Of a stretch of DNA of 64,000 nt, positions 11,558 to 24,479 are shown piece by piece; positions within the stretch are counted from its first letter, which is position 1, and the number at the start of each line of letters is the position of its first letter. This DNA is from Tetrahymena elliotti 4EA (lineage: Eukaryota; Ciliophora; Oligohymenophorea; Hymenostomatida; Tetrahymenidae). The stretch is from assembly GCA_000231825.2 (NCBI GenBank), contig JH720342.1:80590-144589 (forward strand), in the 5' to 3' direction. The notes under the pieces are model-generated. The model was not told where the DNA came from and ran no database searches. It worked only from the letters and a program-made list of their open reading frames with translations. The translations under genes and the position numbers were made by a program.

Positions 11558-12614
11558 AAAACATTTCATTCTAATCGTCATCAATCAAAAAATAAATCAA
11601 TAATTAGATTATTAGTAAGTAATGAGAAAAAACAAATTAGCAGTTTAGATATATTTGCTTTCGAAAGTAACACTTACTATAAAAAAAATATCAATAATAA
11701 ATTCAGAAAAAAAATTCTGGAGGATGGTTTTATAAAATTACAACTTATTTTAGATAAAAAGAATGTTTACTTTTTACAAGATGAAGTTCCTTTGGAATTC
11801 TTTTTTGCTTCTAAACAGTTTTTAATAGGCAAGTAATTAATTACTGTAGAATTAATATTGCTTGAATAATTTTTTTGAAAATGATTTGATTTTTTCAAAT
11901 GAAATTTTTTGTTTTTTTAAGTTTTGTAAAAAAATGATTTTTTAAGAGATGAATGAATGAGTAAGATCAATGAATGCTTTTTCTGTTTTATCAGTGTTAA
12001 CTAATTCTTGAATAGATAGAGCTAGATTATTATCTAAATTTTATCTTATATTATCTAAGTAGAGTGATTTCTATGTTTTTTGAATTAAATTTTCCAGCTC
12101 ATTTGAAAGGGAATTTGAGATTGTATTAAAAAAGAAGCTGTTAGATTCTTTATATTTTTAATTATATAGTCTTAATTCGCAATATGCTCTTAAAGAATTG
12201 TTTAAAACATATGAAACAAAGGTAATGTATTTCAAAAACAACCCTTCTCTTTTATTAACAAGGGAGATGTATTTTGGTAACTCTAGAACAGATTTAAATA
12301 TATTATCTATCAAGCTGTGTACAAACTATTTATCAATTTAGTATTTTTCATCTAATTATTCTTTAATCCTACAAGCGCATTAAAAATTAGTACAGTACTT
12401 CTTGTGTTATGATATTATTTCAAAGAAACGCATTTTGTCAAATTAAGAATAATATGAGTTACAGTATCTATATAGAAGTTCTTCTAAAATTTCATCAATA
12501 GTTCTCTTGTTATATCTATTTTAATATTAATAAATTTATGTAACCAGTCAATAAAATTTGTTAATAATCATAAATTATTCAAAACTGATATTGTATTTTT
12601 ATAAATCACTTTGA
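11558..12614 (+). CDS. Unrecognised multi-exon protein, 5' end unresolved
   Basis: Three exons agree in phase: 11558-11832, 11995-12063 and 12098-12614, ending at TGA 12612-12614 (287 codons including the stop). The introns (162 and 34 nt) are GT..AG. The first ends atcag and the second ends tccag. The protein is rich in Lys, Asn, Leu and Ile and looks alpha-helical. Recognisable stretches include KKILEDGFIKLQLILDKKN, QVDSFEREFEIVLKKKLLD and NNPSLLLTREMYFGNSRTD. I know no family with this pattern. The acceptor at 11555-11557 is likely but no start codon was located, so the gene may begin further left, possibly with the hydrolase-like fragment. Confidence 0.5.
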
Positions 12615-13365
12615 TTAATAATAATTAGTTTAATTACTTCATTCAAATTTGCATAAGATTGATTATTCATTTAAAATCAATTAATTTTGTTTTATTTTAT
12701 TATTTACTTTATCTCTTCTTTGAAATCAATAAATCAGAATTAAAAATCATTTTAAAATGAAATAAAAAGTAAATTTTGAGGGGAAATATGAAACTGTTGA
12801 AGAAATAAAAGAAAAGTTAGAAAATCAATTAATTAATTTGGTTTTATTTTATAATTTACTTTATCTCTTATTTGAAATCAATAAATCAGAATACAAAATT
12901 ATTTTAAAATTGATTAAAAAGCAAAATTTTGAAGGAAATAGTAAATAGTTGAAGAAGAACATTTTTCAAATTTTTATTTAAGGAGATGAACTATTTAAAT
13001 TGAATTGGCTTTAATTATTGGGAGTTGTGTATTTTATTTTCCAATTCCTGTTTATTTATTTATTTAACGTTCAATAGTTTTTTATAAAAAATAAGAAATA
13101 AATAAAAAAGTAGTAATTACATTCCTTAGTTTGAGATATCAAACTATTCTGTTTAATATACTGAATAAGCTCGAATCTGTCTTAAAGCGAAAAAAATCAA
13201 AGGAGTGAAGAAGCAGAAAATGTAAAAGAATAATTAGTTCTGTTTACAATTTGCAAAATGACAAAATGCTAAAATCAGATAAGAACTAAAAATATAGCTA
13301 GCTCTTATTTATTTGTAAAATGTTTTTTTGCTTTATTTCATCTCAATATTAAATATTTCATCAAG
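12615..13365. other. No confident gene; short direct repeat
   Basis: A segment of about 110 nt (atcaattaattttgt..., near 12666) is repeated with changes near 12823. A stretch at about 13150-13315 reads like coding (SEKNQRSEEAENVKEQL) and could be an upstream exon of the next gene, but I could not join it in phase. Confidence 0.35.
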
Positions 13366-13978
13366 TACTAATGAAGAACCACAAACCAATCCAAACACAA
13401 TAGAGATGGAACTTAGGCTTTTTAAAGAAAAGTATTCAATTTAAATGAGAAACAGGCTGGTCTAGCTTAAAAATTGAAGAAAAGAAAATTTAGATGAACA
13501 AAGATAATCAGAGCCAAAATGATAATTAATTAATATTCTTTTTATCAAAAAATTAAAGACTTAAAAAATAATCAATGCCACATAAGAAAGTAAACTTAAC
13601 CACTACTAGCAAATACCATCAATACTTAAATGACTATCCTGCTAAGCTTATTATTATTGACATGTTATAAATTTCAAAGATATTTCAGAAAGAGGAGTAA
13701 GAAGTATCCATTGATAAATTATAAAAAACAATACAATTTATTAGTTAATCCTCTTTATTTCTTATTTGTAATTATTATATATTTAACTTTTATTATTAAT
13801 AATGTAATTAAGTCCTATTAAGAAAAGCACTATTGTTAGTAGAACTATTAACATTCCTCCTAATAAAATTACTTAAAGTTGTTTAAAGCCCTCCTTGCTG
13901 AAGAAAAATATTCCTGTTGAAAATTAACTGGTAAAAGCTAAGAACTCAACCTTATTATCTGCAGCATATTAATGTTGA
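13366..13978 (+). CDS. 3' part of an unrecognised gene
   Basis: Exons 13366-13431, 13466-13696 and 13813-13978 join in phase (introns of 34 and 116 nt; the second has a good gtaag donor) and end at TGA 13976-13978. The protein has a charged first part (NTIEMELRLFKEN, KIEEKKIQMNKDNQSQND), then KYHQYLNDYPAKLIIIDML, and a basic Ser/Thr/Pro-rich tail (PIKKSTIVSRTINIPPNK). An ATG at 13575 (MPHKKVNLTTT) could be an alternative start if the upstream part is not coding. The 34-nt intron is shorter than the others here. No family was recognised. Confidence 0.5.
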
Positions 13979-14897
13979 ATAGAATAAGAAAATACATAGT
14001 TGCACATTTGTAGAGTATTGATGATAATCAAAAAACCATCTAAATTCTTATTTACTTTCAAATTGTTTTTTTCTTCTCCAATCATTAAAGCTGATTGATA
14101 AAGCTTCTACAGATAATACTACAGGTTTAATGAAAATCTAAACATACTCTTATTTTAAACTTAGTTTATTTAGGCAGTCCTTTACAGCTATTATGAGTTA
14201 CTAATAATTCTTTAATGATACAAACAAGCTTATTGCTCAATACTTCTCCTATTATTTACTATTAGTGAGTCTTTCAAATTATTATTTGATTTACTTTTTT
14301 ATTATTTTGAAAGAAGAGCAGTTTTGTAATTAAATAATTACATCTTATCTTAAAAGTATTAGGGTTTTTTATTTTTGTTTATTTATATTAAATTAATGGA
14401 AGCTCATAAAAATGATACTATAGTTTCTTATATTTTATCTTATACCCTCTTCCAACATTATTATAAATATTCTAAACAATTAATTTTTTTGATATTTGAA
14501 ATATGATTTTGAATTAGAATAATTATTACCGAATAAAAATTACATTAAATAAAAAATAATAATATCAACTTAACTAGATATTTAAATTATACTTTGAAGT
14601 ATTTGTATTTTAAACAGAATAAGTTTAAAAAAATAAATTGATTTTGTAAACTCCAAAAAATTCTAATGTTTGTTTATTCAGTTAATAATTTAAATTACAC
14701 TTTGAAAAATTTATAAATTGTGTGGTTTCAATTTGCTAAATATTTTTAGTTAAAATAATAGTGATGTATGTTTATAAAATTAATGAATACTTTATGATAA
14801 GTTCAATTAAATGATTAATGTACTTACTGTTTAGATATCAACTATTTGTGAATGTAGTAAATTTATTAATTTATTAACAATTTTATATGTAAATAGA
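13979..14897. other. Intergenic, no gene seen
   Basis: AT-rich sequence with short frames only, and nothing recognisable. It precedes the ATG at 14898 and presumably contains that gene's promoter. Confidence 0.5.
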
Positions 14898-17800
14898 ATG
14901 AGCAGCATAATAAAGAACTAGCTAGTAAATAACCATGAAATTTCTGAATATTCATCAAATCAAAGCTCTAAAAATTATAATTTCTCTCATTAATTGGTTG
15001 ATTCATCATTAAGCATCCATTAAAATGGAGAACATTAATAGGAATTGTCAGTTGAATATGTTTAAAAGCAGATTATCTAGCAACTTTTGATGAAGAGCTA
15101 AAAATTAATATCAAGACATAATGTTGAAGTAAAATAAAAAGAATTTAATATGTTCAAAGTAATCCAAAACTCTTTAACTTTCAGCAAATTTAAAGGCTAA
15201 GAAAAGAAACAGAAGATAGAGCTTATTGGGCATATGTTTGTAGTGATTAATAGTATTTAGCTAATCTCTATCTATAATTTAAGGCATCACAAAATATGAA
15301 AGAAGTAAGTAATTATTGACAAAATGCAGTTAGATTTTCATTTAATTATTTTAATATGAAACCTAATAAGGAAGTAAGCGATTTTGTGTGTGAAAGAGAA
15401 GATAGAGTTTTATCTGAATTAATGAATGGTAGAATCAAATGCGAAAAGAAAGTATGATTAATTTTATATTATTTAATTTTGCTAAAGTTTTTTATCTCCA
15501 TAATAGTTAGTTGTTAAGAAAAAAGAGATATTTGTAGATTATTTACAGATTTAAGAAAAAAGTCCTTAAAAAGCAGTTGAAAACAATAAAATAAACCATT
15601 CTATATTCTAAAGTAGTTAATTGAATTTTATTATAGATATTATGTCCAATATATTTTGCTAAAGAAAAAAAACTATCATATTTATTTACTTATTTTGTTA
15701 TAAAAAAGCCCAAATAGATGCTTAGGGTTTAAATGAAAAACCTGAGAAACAAATAACGATTGAGTCTTGTTAAGACAATTTATTACATGATAGCATAAAT
15801 CAAATAGATCAAAATAAGCATGAGAATAAAAATCAATAAAATAAAAAGTTATTTGCAGAAAATAGCCCCTAAAAGCTTAGTGAAGTCTATTAATTTATAC
15901 ATAAATTACAAGAGGAAAAGCAGCAACGACTTGACAGAATAAATAAAAGAAGGGAAAAGTAGGAATAACATTAAAAGCAAGAAGAATTTGAAGAACTTGA
16001 AAAGCTTAAAAAGATAAGAGAAGAAAGAAGAGAGGAATTCAAAAAGAAGTTAGAAAAGCACAACATTCAATTAAAAGAAAGATAAGCATAAAGAAGAGAA
16101 AGTGATAGATAATTTAAAGAGTTTTATAAAGACTACCAGCAATAAAAGCCCCTCTATACATAAATGGAAGAAGAATTTGAAGAAAGAGAAAAATTATATC
16201 AAAAAGTTCAAGAAGTAGTCATTCTTTCACAAATTAAAGAACAAAGAAAACCTTTAGAAAAATAAAATATTTCTTAAAATCATGCAAACAATTAATAGAG
16301 CTCATTTTCACAATAAAAAACTAAATCTTCTAAACATATTAAGAGCTCTATTAATTAAAGCCAGCATATTTCTATCAAGCATTAAGGTATTTATTCAACT
16401 TAAATTAATATTTAAAATAATCCAAAACGAATAGGGAGGGGATGGATATCAAAGAAGTGTTTTCTTTTTTTTACATTTATTATTAAAAAATAAAAATGTT
16501 TTAAAAAAAGACTCTTCTTCTTCTTCCTCCCTTCCCTAAAAATGTTCATTTAGAAAATTTAATAAAAAAAATAATTATTAAAAGCTTGTTTACTACCTTT
16601 CTTTATTAAAATACAAAATATATTGAATAGATAGTAAAAATAACAGCAATGATGATGATAAAAGTTAGTAAATAGAAAGTAGTTCCACTAATGTGACTCC
16701 TAAACGAAATATTTAAAAAGAGAAAATATATTCAAGTATGGTAAGGGAAATGTATGCTCCAAAAATAAATCAATAGAAATAAATAGAATTAAATTAATAA
16801 AAGGAATAAATAAACAAATTTTAGAATGAAAAAAAATTTAGACAATGGAAGGTGATTAGACAAAAATAGAGTATTGATCAAAGCACTTTAGAAAATAACT
16901 TAAATTCTTCTTTTGAAGCTAAAACTAATCAAAATTCCGTTTAATTTAATTAATCAGTTGATTTTATGGACAGCAAAGAATCTAATATGTACATTTAACA
17001 TTAATTACCAAATAACAAATTAAACATAAAAGAAAAAATAAGAAGTGTTTCTACCAACTCACATACCAACAAAAGATATAATTTAAGTAATAAAAATAAC
17101 CAAATATTAGCTAATCCAATTAATAGTAATCAAAATAATATCTTTTCTAGCAACAACTAATTGTCAAATCCTAGATAATTAAAGTAATCTTCTCAAAATG
17201 ATGCTTAAAATCTTCCAACTTAAAAAAAATAAACTAATTTAATTCCTTTGGATTTAAAATAAAATCATAGATAATTTTAATCTTAAAATTCAATTGATGT
17301 AATCAGGACAAATTAGAAAATACATGTCAAAAATATTTAAAACTCAGTAGATTTTGGCAATAGACCAGATTTTTATTCAAAGCATGAGTATTTTAATAAT
17401 AAAGAATAAAATTCAAGCTATGTAAATGAATTTTTACCAACAAATATTTTATTATCTAATAGATAATAAAGTGAAAATAAATCTAACTAAAATATCAAAA
17501 AACTCAATTTTGATAATAATAACTTAAAAAACAAACAAAACTCATCTGTTGAATCTCTTTAAAATATTTAATCTGATTCTTAACAATTATTAAAAGACCT
17601 TCAAAACTCAAAAACTCTTAAAAATAAAAATACATCAAAATAATAATAATAAACACCATTGAAATAGCAAGTCCAAAACAAATAAAATTAACTGAATAAT
17701 GCTTAGAAAAATGAAAACTCTTTAATTCATATAATGAATAGAGACCAAAATCTTACTCCTGAAAAAACAAATCAAAGCAAATAAAGTGGGTAAAATCAAA

Positions 17801-18387
17801 AATATTTTAGCAATTTTGAGAATCAAAAAGAGGTTAAATTGAATATAATTAATTCAAATGAAAAAAAATCATTTGAAAATTTCAACATTTATGATGAAGA
17901 TGATCAAAAAGTAATTGATTATCTGCAAGAATTAGAAACGAGAAAGCTAGGAAATAATTATTTATAATATTCAAGAAAATAAATTAATAAAAAGAAAATA
18001 ATTACTCCTATTGATACTGTCTAAGAAACTCCTGAAAAAGGACAAAAAAATTTAATTGCAAAAAGCCATCCAGTGAGTCCTATGATTCATGAAAAAATAA
18101 AATATGCAAACTATTTGGTGCATACAAACAATGCAAATAAGATCGATGACTGGTAAAAAGATATAAATAATTAAAAGCTAAGCAAAGAAGAATAATTAAA
18201 TAAAGTTATTATCAAAACTAAAAATCTTGATAAAAAAGCATCCCAAATAGAAACCATTTTAAAACACAATAAAAATCAATTCAACAATGATGAATATTAC
18301 CAGCAAAAATATCAACTCGATCAGCACTATATTCAATCTATTCAAGCTAAGCTTGCTCTTTTAAATAAATTTTCCCCTGTAGATTGA
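14898..18387 (+). CDS. Q/N-rich coiled-coil protein, 1012 residues
   Basis: Exons are 14898-15128, 15185-15304, 15371-15451, 15507-15612, 15709-16456 and 16635-18387; TGA is at 18385-18387. Introns are 56, 66, 55, 96 and 178 nt, all GT..AG and phase-consistent. A 26-nt version of the first intron (15159-15184) also keeps the frame. The N-terminal 120 residues are moderately polar and include ETEDRAYWAYVCSDQQYL. Residues about 245-360 form a strongly charged coiled coil (EELEKLKKIREERREEFKKK). About 430-900 is low-complexity N/Q/S/K-rich sequence with very many TAA/TAG codons. The last 110 residues are less biased and helical, with KHNKNQFNNDEYYQQKY. There is no signal peptide or membrane segment. 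It may be a structural or cytoskeletal scaffold, but that is inference from composition only. Confidence 0.85.
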
Positions 18388-19160
18388 TTATAAATAAATA
18401 TAATTATTTAATGTAAATAAAGTCTTTTAGTTGAGTAATTAATTTTATTCTCTCTATATGTAAATAAAATATTTATTGTTAATTCATTCATTCATTTCAA
18501 TAATCTTAGAAAAATTACCCTCCTTATACTTTAAATAAGAATGGGAGTTTTTTGGTTGATAAAATTCTCATTTATTTGGTGGATCTCCAATTATTACATA
18601 ATAAAAAGATTATAAAAATATAATTGTTTTTAGATAATTAAAAGTTTATATGTTAAAATGGATAGATATTTCAGTAGAAGTAATTAATCATGAATCTTTC
18701 TGAATTAATTTTTTACAATATTTGGTAAATGAAATAAATAAATAAATAAATAAAAGAATTGAATGAAGTATCTTGAGAGTTAATTTATACTTTAATCTAA
18801 TAAAAAAATAGATAAATGAAATAAATATGCATGTTCTTTGAGAGATATGAATAGATAAATAGATAATTATTTAGTTACCAATCTAGTAAGTAGAATAATG
18901 TGTTAAAAAGGTGATTGATAAATAGAAGTTTTAGCATAACTAATTGATATTTCTTTTCATTTGAGAAGAGTGTGCAAATGAATGAAAGTTAAATATGATT
19001 TGATTAAAAAATACGAAAAATAGAAAAGGCCAAAAAAAGTAATTAAATTAAAGTAATTTTTATCAATATTATTTGAATAATTATCAAAGATACTATTATT
19101 AATTAATTAATTCAATCTATCAAAGCATACAAACAATACAATACAATTATCAATCAAAAA
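18388..19160. other. Intergenic, simple AT repeats
   Basis: This contains an (aata)n-like run near 18733-18755 and short gatagata-type runs. No coding frame or RNA gene was recognised. It lies between two genes pointing the same way. Confidence 0.5.
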
Positions 19161-21415
19161 ATGGCTCCTAAAAATCAACACAATAAATAAAAAAAGTAGA
19201 GCAAATTCACCCCCTAACAAAAGCTCTAAAATAAGTCTGACAGAAACGCTCTTTTTAAATAGAAGAAATTGGCTGAAAAGACCCAATAAGGAGGTGAAGT
19301 TTAAGATGAAGTAGAATCTGGTGTAGAATAGAAGACCGAATAACAAAAGAAATAAGTTTCTGTTGATAAAGTTGGTTAAAAGAAGATCTCTAAATAAAAG
19401 CAAGATCAAAAGGTTAAACCCAAAAATTAAAAAGATAACAAGTAGGCTGCCTCTAAGCAAGACAAAAAGAAATAAAAAGATGAAAAGAATAAAAAACCAA
19501 AATAGAAAGAAGAAGAAGTCTAAAGCGATGATGATAGCAGCGATATTGAAATAGAAGATGAAGATCTTTTTGATCAAGAAGCTCTTGAAAATTAAAACGA
19601 AATGCTTGGCAATTTAGCCCAAATGAAAAGATCATCGACTAAAAAGACCAAGGTAAATTATTAACAAATATTTAACTTACTTATTAATCAATATCATGTG
19701 TTAACAAAACAGAAAGATAAAGAAAGAAAAGTCACTGAATTCAAGTTCAGAGTACTTGATATGCTTGAAATTTTTATTAAAAAAACAAAGAACCCTCAAA
19801 TATTTATCCAATCTCTTGCCTAATTGTTCGAAACTGTTAAGGAAAACTCAAATGATAAAGAAAAGCAATCCTTTGTTGAAAAGTAATTAACTCATTAATT
19901 ATTTCTGATTATATTAAATAAATAAATCAGACTTAAATTAAAATGGTCAAAATACTTATCAAGTTATTCAAATCTTAAATGAAAAATAAAATAAACATGA
20001 ATGAAATCTTATTATTAGATGAATGAAATATAATTATTAGATGAAGGGTTTATCATTATTATTCTACTCAAGCAAAAGCTAGATAATTCATATTGAAAAT
20101 TAAGAAAAATAAATGAAGCTACTTAAAATAAGGATTTAAATGATGCTGAATGAAGAAAACAAAATATTATAAGTTCAATCAAGTTTTTATTTGAGCAATT
20201 TAAATACTTAGCAAAGTTAAGGAAAGAATAAGAGTTTAATATCAAATAAAAATCAAGGATATTTGTCATTTAACTCCAGCCAAAAATATTATCCCATATA
20301 GAAAATTAGTTATAAATTTAAATGCAACTCAAAACAATGAGTTAGTTTATTATATTCAACTTAAATAAATGTTTGAAAAAATAATAGTTTTCATTGAATA
20401 TTGATAAAAGAAAACCAATTTAATTTAAATATGTCTAAGGGTTGTTTAAAGAGAATATTTTAAGTGTTTAAATATTATTAGCCTTGAAAATTAAAATAAT
20501 TATGAATTAACCATAAATTAATTTATTTAATAGGATTTGCCAAATCGTTAGAAAGTTTTTCGAAAGACACGTTAAGATGCTTCCTGAATACAGAGATAAT
20601 ATTGAAGAATGCTTTACTGAAGTTGTTAAGGTTTTAGCTAAGTAAATAAATAATATTTTGATTATGAAATGCTTATTAATATTTTATAATATTAAATAGA
20701 TAACCTAAGAAGAGCATCAACTCTGCTTTGACATTTGCAGCAATTAGTTTGTTCAAAATTAGATTGTAAATGAATATTGGAGATATTTCAGTTATTGTAT
20801 CAACTGTTGAAAAGGTAAATAAACAATTACATTTTTATTTAGTAAAGCTAAATAATTTTTCCACAATTTAAAAGGCACTTGAAAAATCAGCTTTAAAGAA
20901 AGAGATTAGTTACAGTGAAGAATTTTATAAAGAAATTATTAGAACTTCTCAAGAAATTGCATTTAAGTTACTTCCTAGCTTGTTAAAATATGCTCTTCTT
21001 AATAAAGATGGTGGTGCTAAGGAAAAAAATAGATAATTTGTAATAGATTTAGGTTAAAAAATAGTTTATTAATAGTTATTTTAATATAAAATAGGTTCTT
21101 AATTTATTAAACTACACAATTAGAAACACATAAGTTTAGGAATTAATTAAGAAAGATTCAACTGATTTTGTATCTAGCATTGACAAATTAATTACTGTCT
21201 TCGATTCATAAAACGAAATATAAAAGAAGAAAATCTCAGTTTTAAATAAATATATTGAAATATTTGCTGGATTTGCTAACATCCTTAAAGATTGCAAAGC
21301 AACCCAAAAGCAAGAGTTATAAAATAAACTTAAAGATTCTCTATCTAAATGGCCTGAAACTGACCACAACTTAAAGAATATTCAAAAGAAATTATTAGAA
21401 AAATTCACTTTCTGA
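19161..21415 (+). CDS. MYBBP1A/Pol5-like nucleolar protein, C-terminal region only
   Basis: Exons 19161-19652, 19713-19882, 20534-20641, 20700-20814, 20875-21039 and 21095-21415 join in phase to 456 residues ending at TGA 21413-21415. Introns are 60, 651, 58, 60 and 55 nt. The first 120 residues are Lys/Gln-rich and basic, as expected of a nucleolar protein. An acidic patch (DDDSSDIEIEDEDLFDQE) is followed by EALENQNEMLGNLAQMKR and FKFRVLDMLEIFIKK. These correspond to the acidic linker, the DEAMMALDQSLASLF-type helix and the IRVLDLVEVLV segment that open the C-terminal region of MYBBP1A/Pol5, a ribosome-biogenesis factor. Helical repeats continue to the end. Family members usually exceed 900 residues with a large N-terminal repeat domain that is absent here, and no coding sequence precedes the ATG. 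The 651-nt intron could hide a further exon. Confidence 0.7.
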
Positions 21416-22106
21416 TTTTATTAAATAATAAATGCTATCTATTTATTTACCTACCTGTTAATCTATGTTATATCTCTCTAAAAGAGTTTCTAAAACTTAG
21501 AAAATAAATAATTCTTCATTTCATTTAAAATTTGTGATCAAATATTATCAAATATTTTTTTATCAACTCTCAATAATTATTTTAAGCTACAAAATATTAA
21601 TTGTAAAAATTGATATTTTTTTAAAAAAATTTACTTTGTTTTATAGAACTTAAATTTATCACTAAATTAACAACAGCTTAAGATATTTTTGATGGTTAAA
21701 TTCTTTTTGATAAATTCACAATTTAAATCCAAAATAATCAAATATTTTTTGTTTAGACAAATAAATAATTACTATATTTTCTCATTATTAAAAAACTCAA
21801 TTGTTAGTCAATATTAATTTAAAAATAAGAATTTTCTTTTAAAAATTTGCAATTTTATTTAAAAAAAAGGTGAATATAAAAAAATAAAAATTAGAATGTA
21901 TTTTATAAATAGAAATTAAATATTTAAAGAATGAATATTATATTTTATTTAATTTGATAAGCTAGATTAAGGTGAATAAGGAGTGTATATATATTAGTAG
22001 ATTAAATATAAATAAATAAATTTATTATAATTATTAGTATTTTTTTGTTCTATTATTATTCATAGGAATTCCTATGTATTTAATTCATAAGAAGGAACAG
22101 ATAGAC
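21416..22106. other. Intergenic between convergent genes
   Basis: Very AT-rich, with no coding frame. It separates the stop codons of a rightward gene (21415) and a leftward gene (22107), so it should contain both 3' ends. Confidence 0.55.
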
Positions 22107-24479
22107 TCAAATAGTTGAAATGTTTTCAATTATTTTAGTGTAAAGTTCCATTTCAGTGCGATTTTATTCAATATCTTCATAATAGGACCAGTAATCTTAG
22201 AATCTTTTAAAGTCGTGGAAAACGCAGTGATCAGAGTTAAGAGAATAAGCTTCAAATAAATAATTAAAGAGTATGGCAAAACCTTTTTTGTAATCACCCA
22301 TTTGTTCATAGAGATCTGGAAAGAGTTTAAGCATTTCTTTGAAATTGATATGGATTTCTTCAAGTAATCTCTCCATGTTAAGTTAGCTAATAAAAGATTA
22401 GTATTCTTTCTTATTTATTAGAGTTTAAGGCTCAGATTCTTAAATGTATTGTTTGACAAACTCATTCAAACAGATTTTATCTTGCTTTAATAATTTAACT
22501 AGATTTAATTAATTATCAGACATTAAAAAGTCATTCCATTCATCTTTAAGAATTTCAGGTGATAACTCTGGCTTGAAATTTTAAAGCTATTTATTAAAAA
22601 TGGAAGCCATTTCTAAAAGCAAAAAGATTCCTTATTAAGAGAGAGTTGAATATTATTAAAATAATTATTCGTTCTTTTCTTTTTCTTCATTTTTATTTTC
22701 TTTTTATTTAGGGAAACCACTTTCCTTTCTTTATGAATGTTATTATAGTTACCTTTCAACTAATTTGTTCATAATCATCATTCTAAGACATATTGCATCT
22801 AAAAAGAGAACTTTTTCTCTAAAATTTAATAAGATGTCTTCAATTTTATTAATTGATAAATTAGTTTTTAATCTCTTTTAGCTATGTCTGATTAATGTTT
22901 GAATTGTCTTCATATTTACCTATTCCATTATTTATTTATCATCTTTCTTTTGCTTATTGCTGCTATCTTTTATTTCATCTTCCTAACTTGAACTGCTGTC
23001 CATGTCAGTAGAATATTTATTTTACTAAGGGGGCTAATCATATGAATTCTTTTTTTATTAAGTCTTTTTCTCATTTAAGTGGGTAATCTAAATCTTAGAT
23101 TATCTGATCACTTCCATCTTTTTAATAAAAATAGAGCTCTTCAATAATTATTTTCCTGGTTTTGCACAACTTTCTTCAGACAGGTCATCAAACATATTTT
23201 CATTTTCTTCTTCATTCAAAGAAAAAGCAATTAAATTATGATTAAAAAGCTCTTCCCAACTGATTCTCTTTGATTCATCTTTCTCAAGCATCCTCTTTAC
23301 TAAATCAATAATCTCCTATGATCTTTAAGGAGTTGATGGAATAATTAATTTTTTTTATTAAATGTGTTTCAAAGCAGTTGGGACATCATATTTTATCAAA
23401 GGATCTAAAAATGGATATTAACCCTTGAACAACATTCTAAATAATATAACCCCTAATGACCACATATCTACTTTAGCAGAAGCTTTTTCTTTTCTAACCA
23501 GTTCAGGAGCAATATAAAGAGGAGTACCCCTATTTATTTTAATTTAAAATGAAACAACTTTCTTTAAAATTAAATGGAAAATTTGTCAAAAAATTCTTAA
23601 ATTGAAATTATATTCAATGAATTATTTTTGATTTTTTATTAAATTTCGCTGTTTTTTTGAATGGTGGATTTCAACAGAAATTAATAATTTATGAAAAACA
23701 GATCAGAAATTTAGATAGATCAATTCAAAAAATGAATGAAATGCTCTATATTTCTTTATTTTGTTTGGAATCTAACTAATAAATGAATGAAAAATAAAAA
23801 AATTAATTGAATAAAATGAAAATTACCTTGTTGAAATATTTTGAATTTGAAGGGTGTCAACAATTTTTGCTAGACCAAAATCAGCAATTTTGAAGATTCT
23901 ATTGTGCATCAAAATATTATCTGGCTTAATATCTCTGTGGATAATGCCTTCTTTGTAAAGAACTCTGTAGCCTCTGCAAAATTGTTATAAGAATTCAAGA
24001 ATTTCATTTTCTGAAATCTTTTTTTAGTTTTTGAGGTATTAGGTAAGGGTGCCTCCATTGCAATAATCCATGATAAAGTATTACTTATTTTATGAAGACA
24101 TTTTTATTTTTTTATAGTTGACTAAATTGACGTGCTATGGTAATTTACACAACACTCGAAGTTCCATTTACATAGATTCATATTTTTATTGATCGTCTAG
24201 GGGTATTATCTTAGCAACCAAGTCTTCATTTTTATTTTTTATATCGTATGCTCTAACTACCTTACCAAATGAACCTTCTCCTACAACATCTGCATCTTCT
24301 AAAGAAATAACATAAGGAGAACCTTTAAGTGCCTTCACTTTCACCTTTCTAATAGGTTTGCTTTTCTTTTCAGTTGATTCTTCCTCTTTTTATGCATCAT
24401 TTGCTTCTGCTCCATTTTCCTTTTTTTAGATGAGAGCAACAAACTCTGATTTTTTTTCTTCTTATTATTAACTCTTCAT
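22107..24479 (-). CDS. Serine/threonine protein kinase, ULK/Atg1-like
   Basis: Two exons, 23827-24479 (ATG at 24477-24479) and 22107-23529, joined over a 297-nt intron, give 691 residues ending at TGA 22107-22109. The kinase domain spans about residues 55-315. It has the glycine loop GEGSFGKV, the ATP lysine in VAKII, the catalytic loop [11 protein letters not shown] in IADFGLAK, the activation-segment end GTPLYIAPE, and DMWSLG. All catalytic residues are present, so it should be active. A Ser/Lys/Gln-rich linker follows, then a helical C-terminal half (about 450-691, with [11 protein letters not shown] and [17 protein letters not shown]). ULK/Atg1 kinases, which control autophagy in other eukaryotes, have the same order: N-terminal kinase, low-complexity linker and helical C-terminal domain. 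That subfamily call is by layout. The kinase call itself is secure. Confidence 0.88.

Noticed and set aside
13630..13821. A hydrophobic frame on the + strand (MTILLSLLLLTCYKFQ)
   Set aside because: It overlaps a better-supported spliced gene. Its hydrophobic end lies in the 116-nt intron at 13697-13812.
19107..19577. A 156-residue frame on the - strand, very rich in Phe and Leu
   Set aside because: It is the antisense of the Lys/Gln-rich first exon of the Pol5-like gene. The composition is what antisense of AAA/AAG/CAA codons gives.
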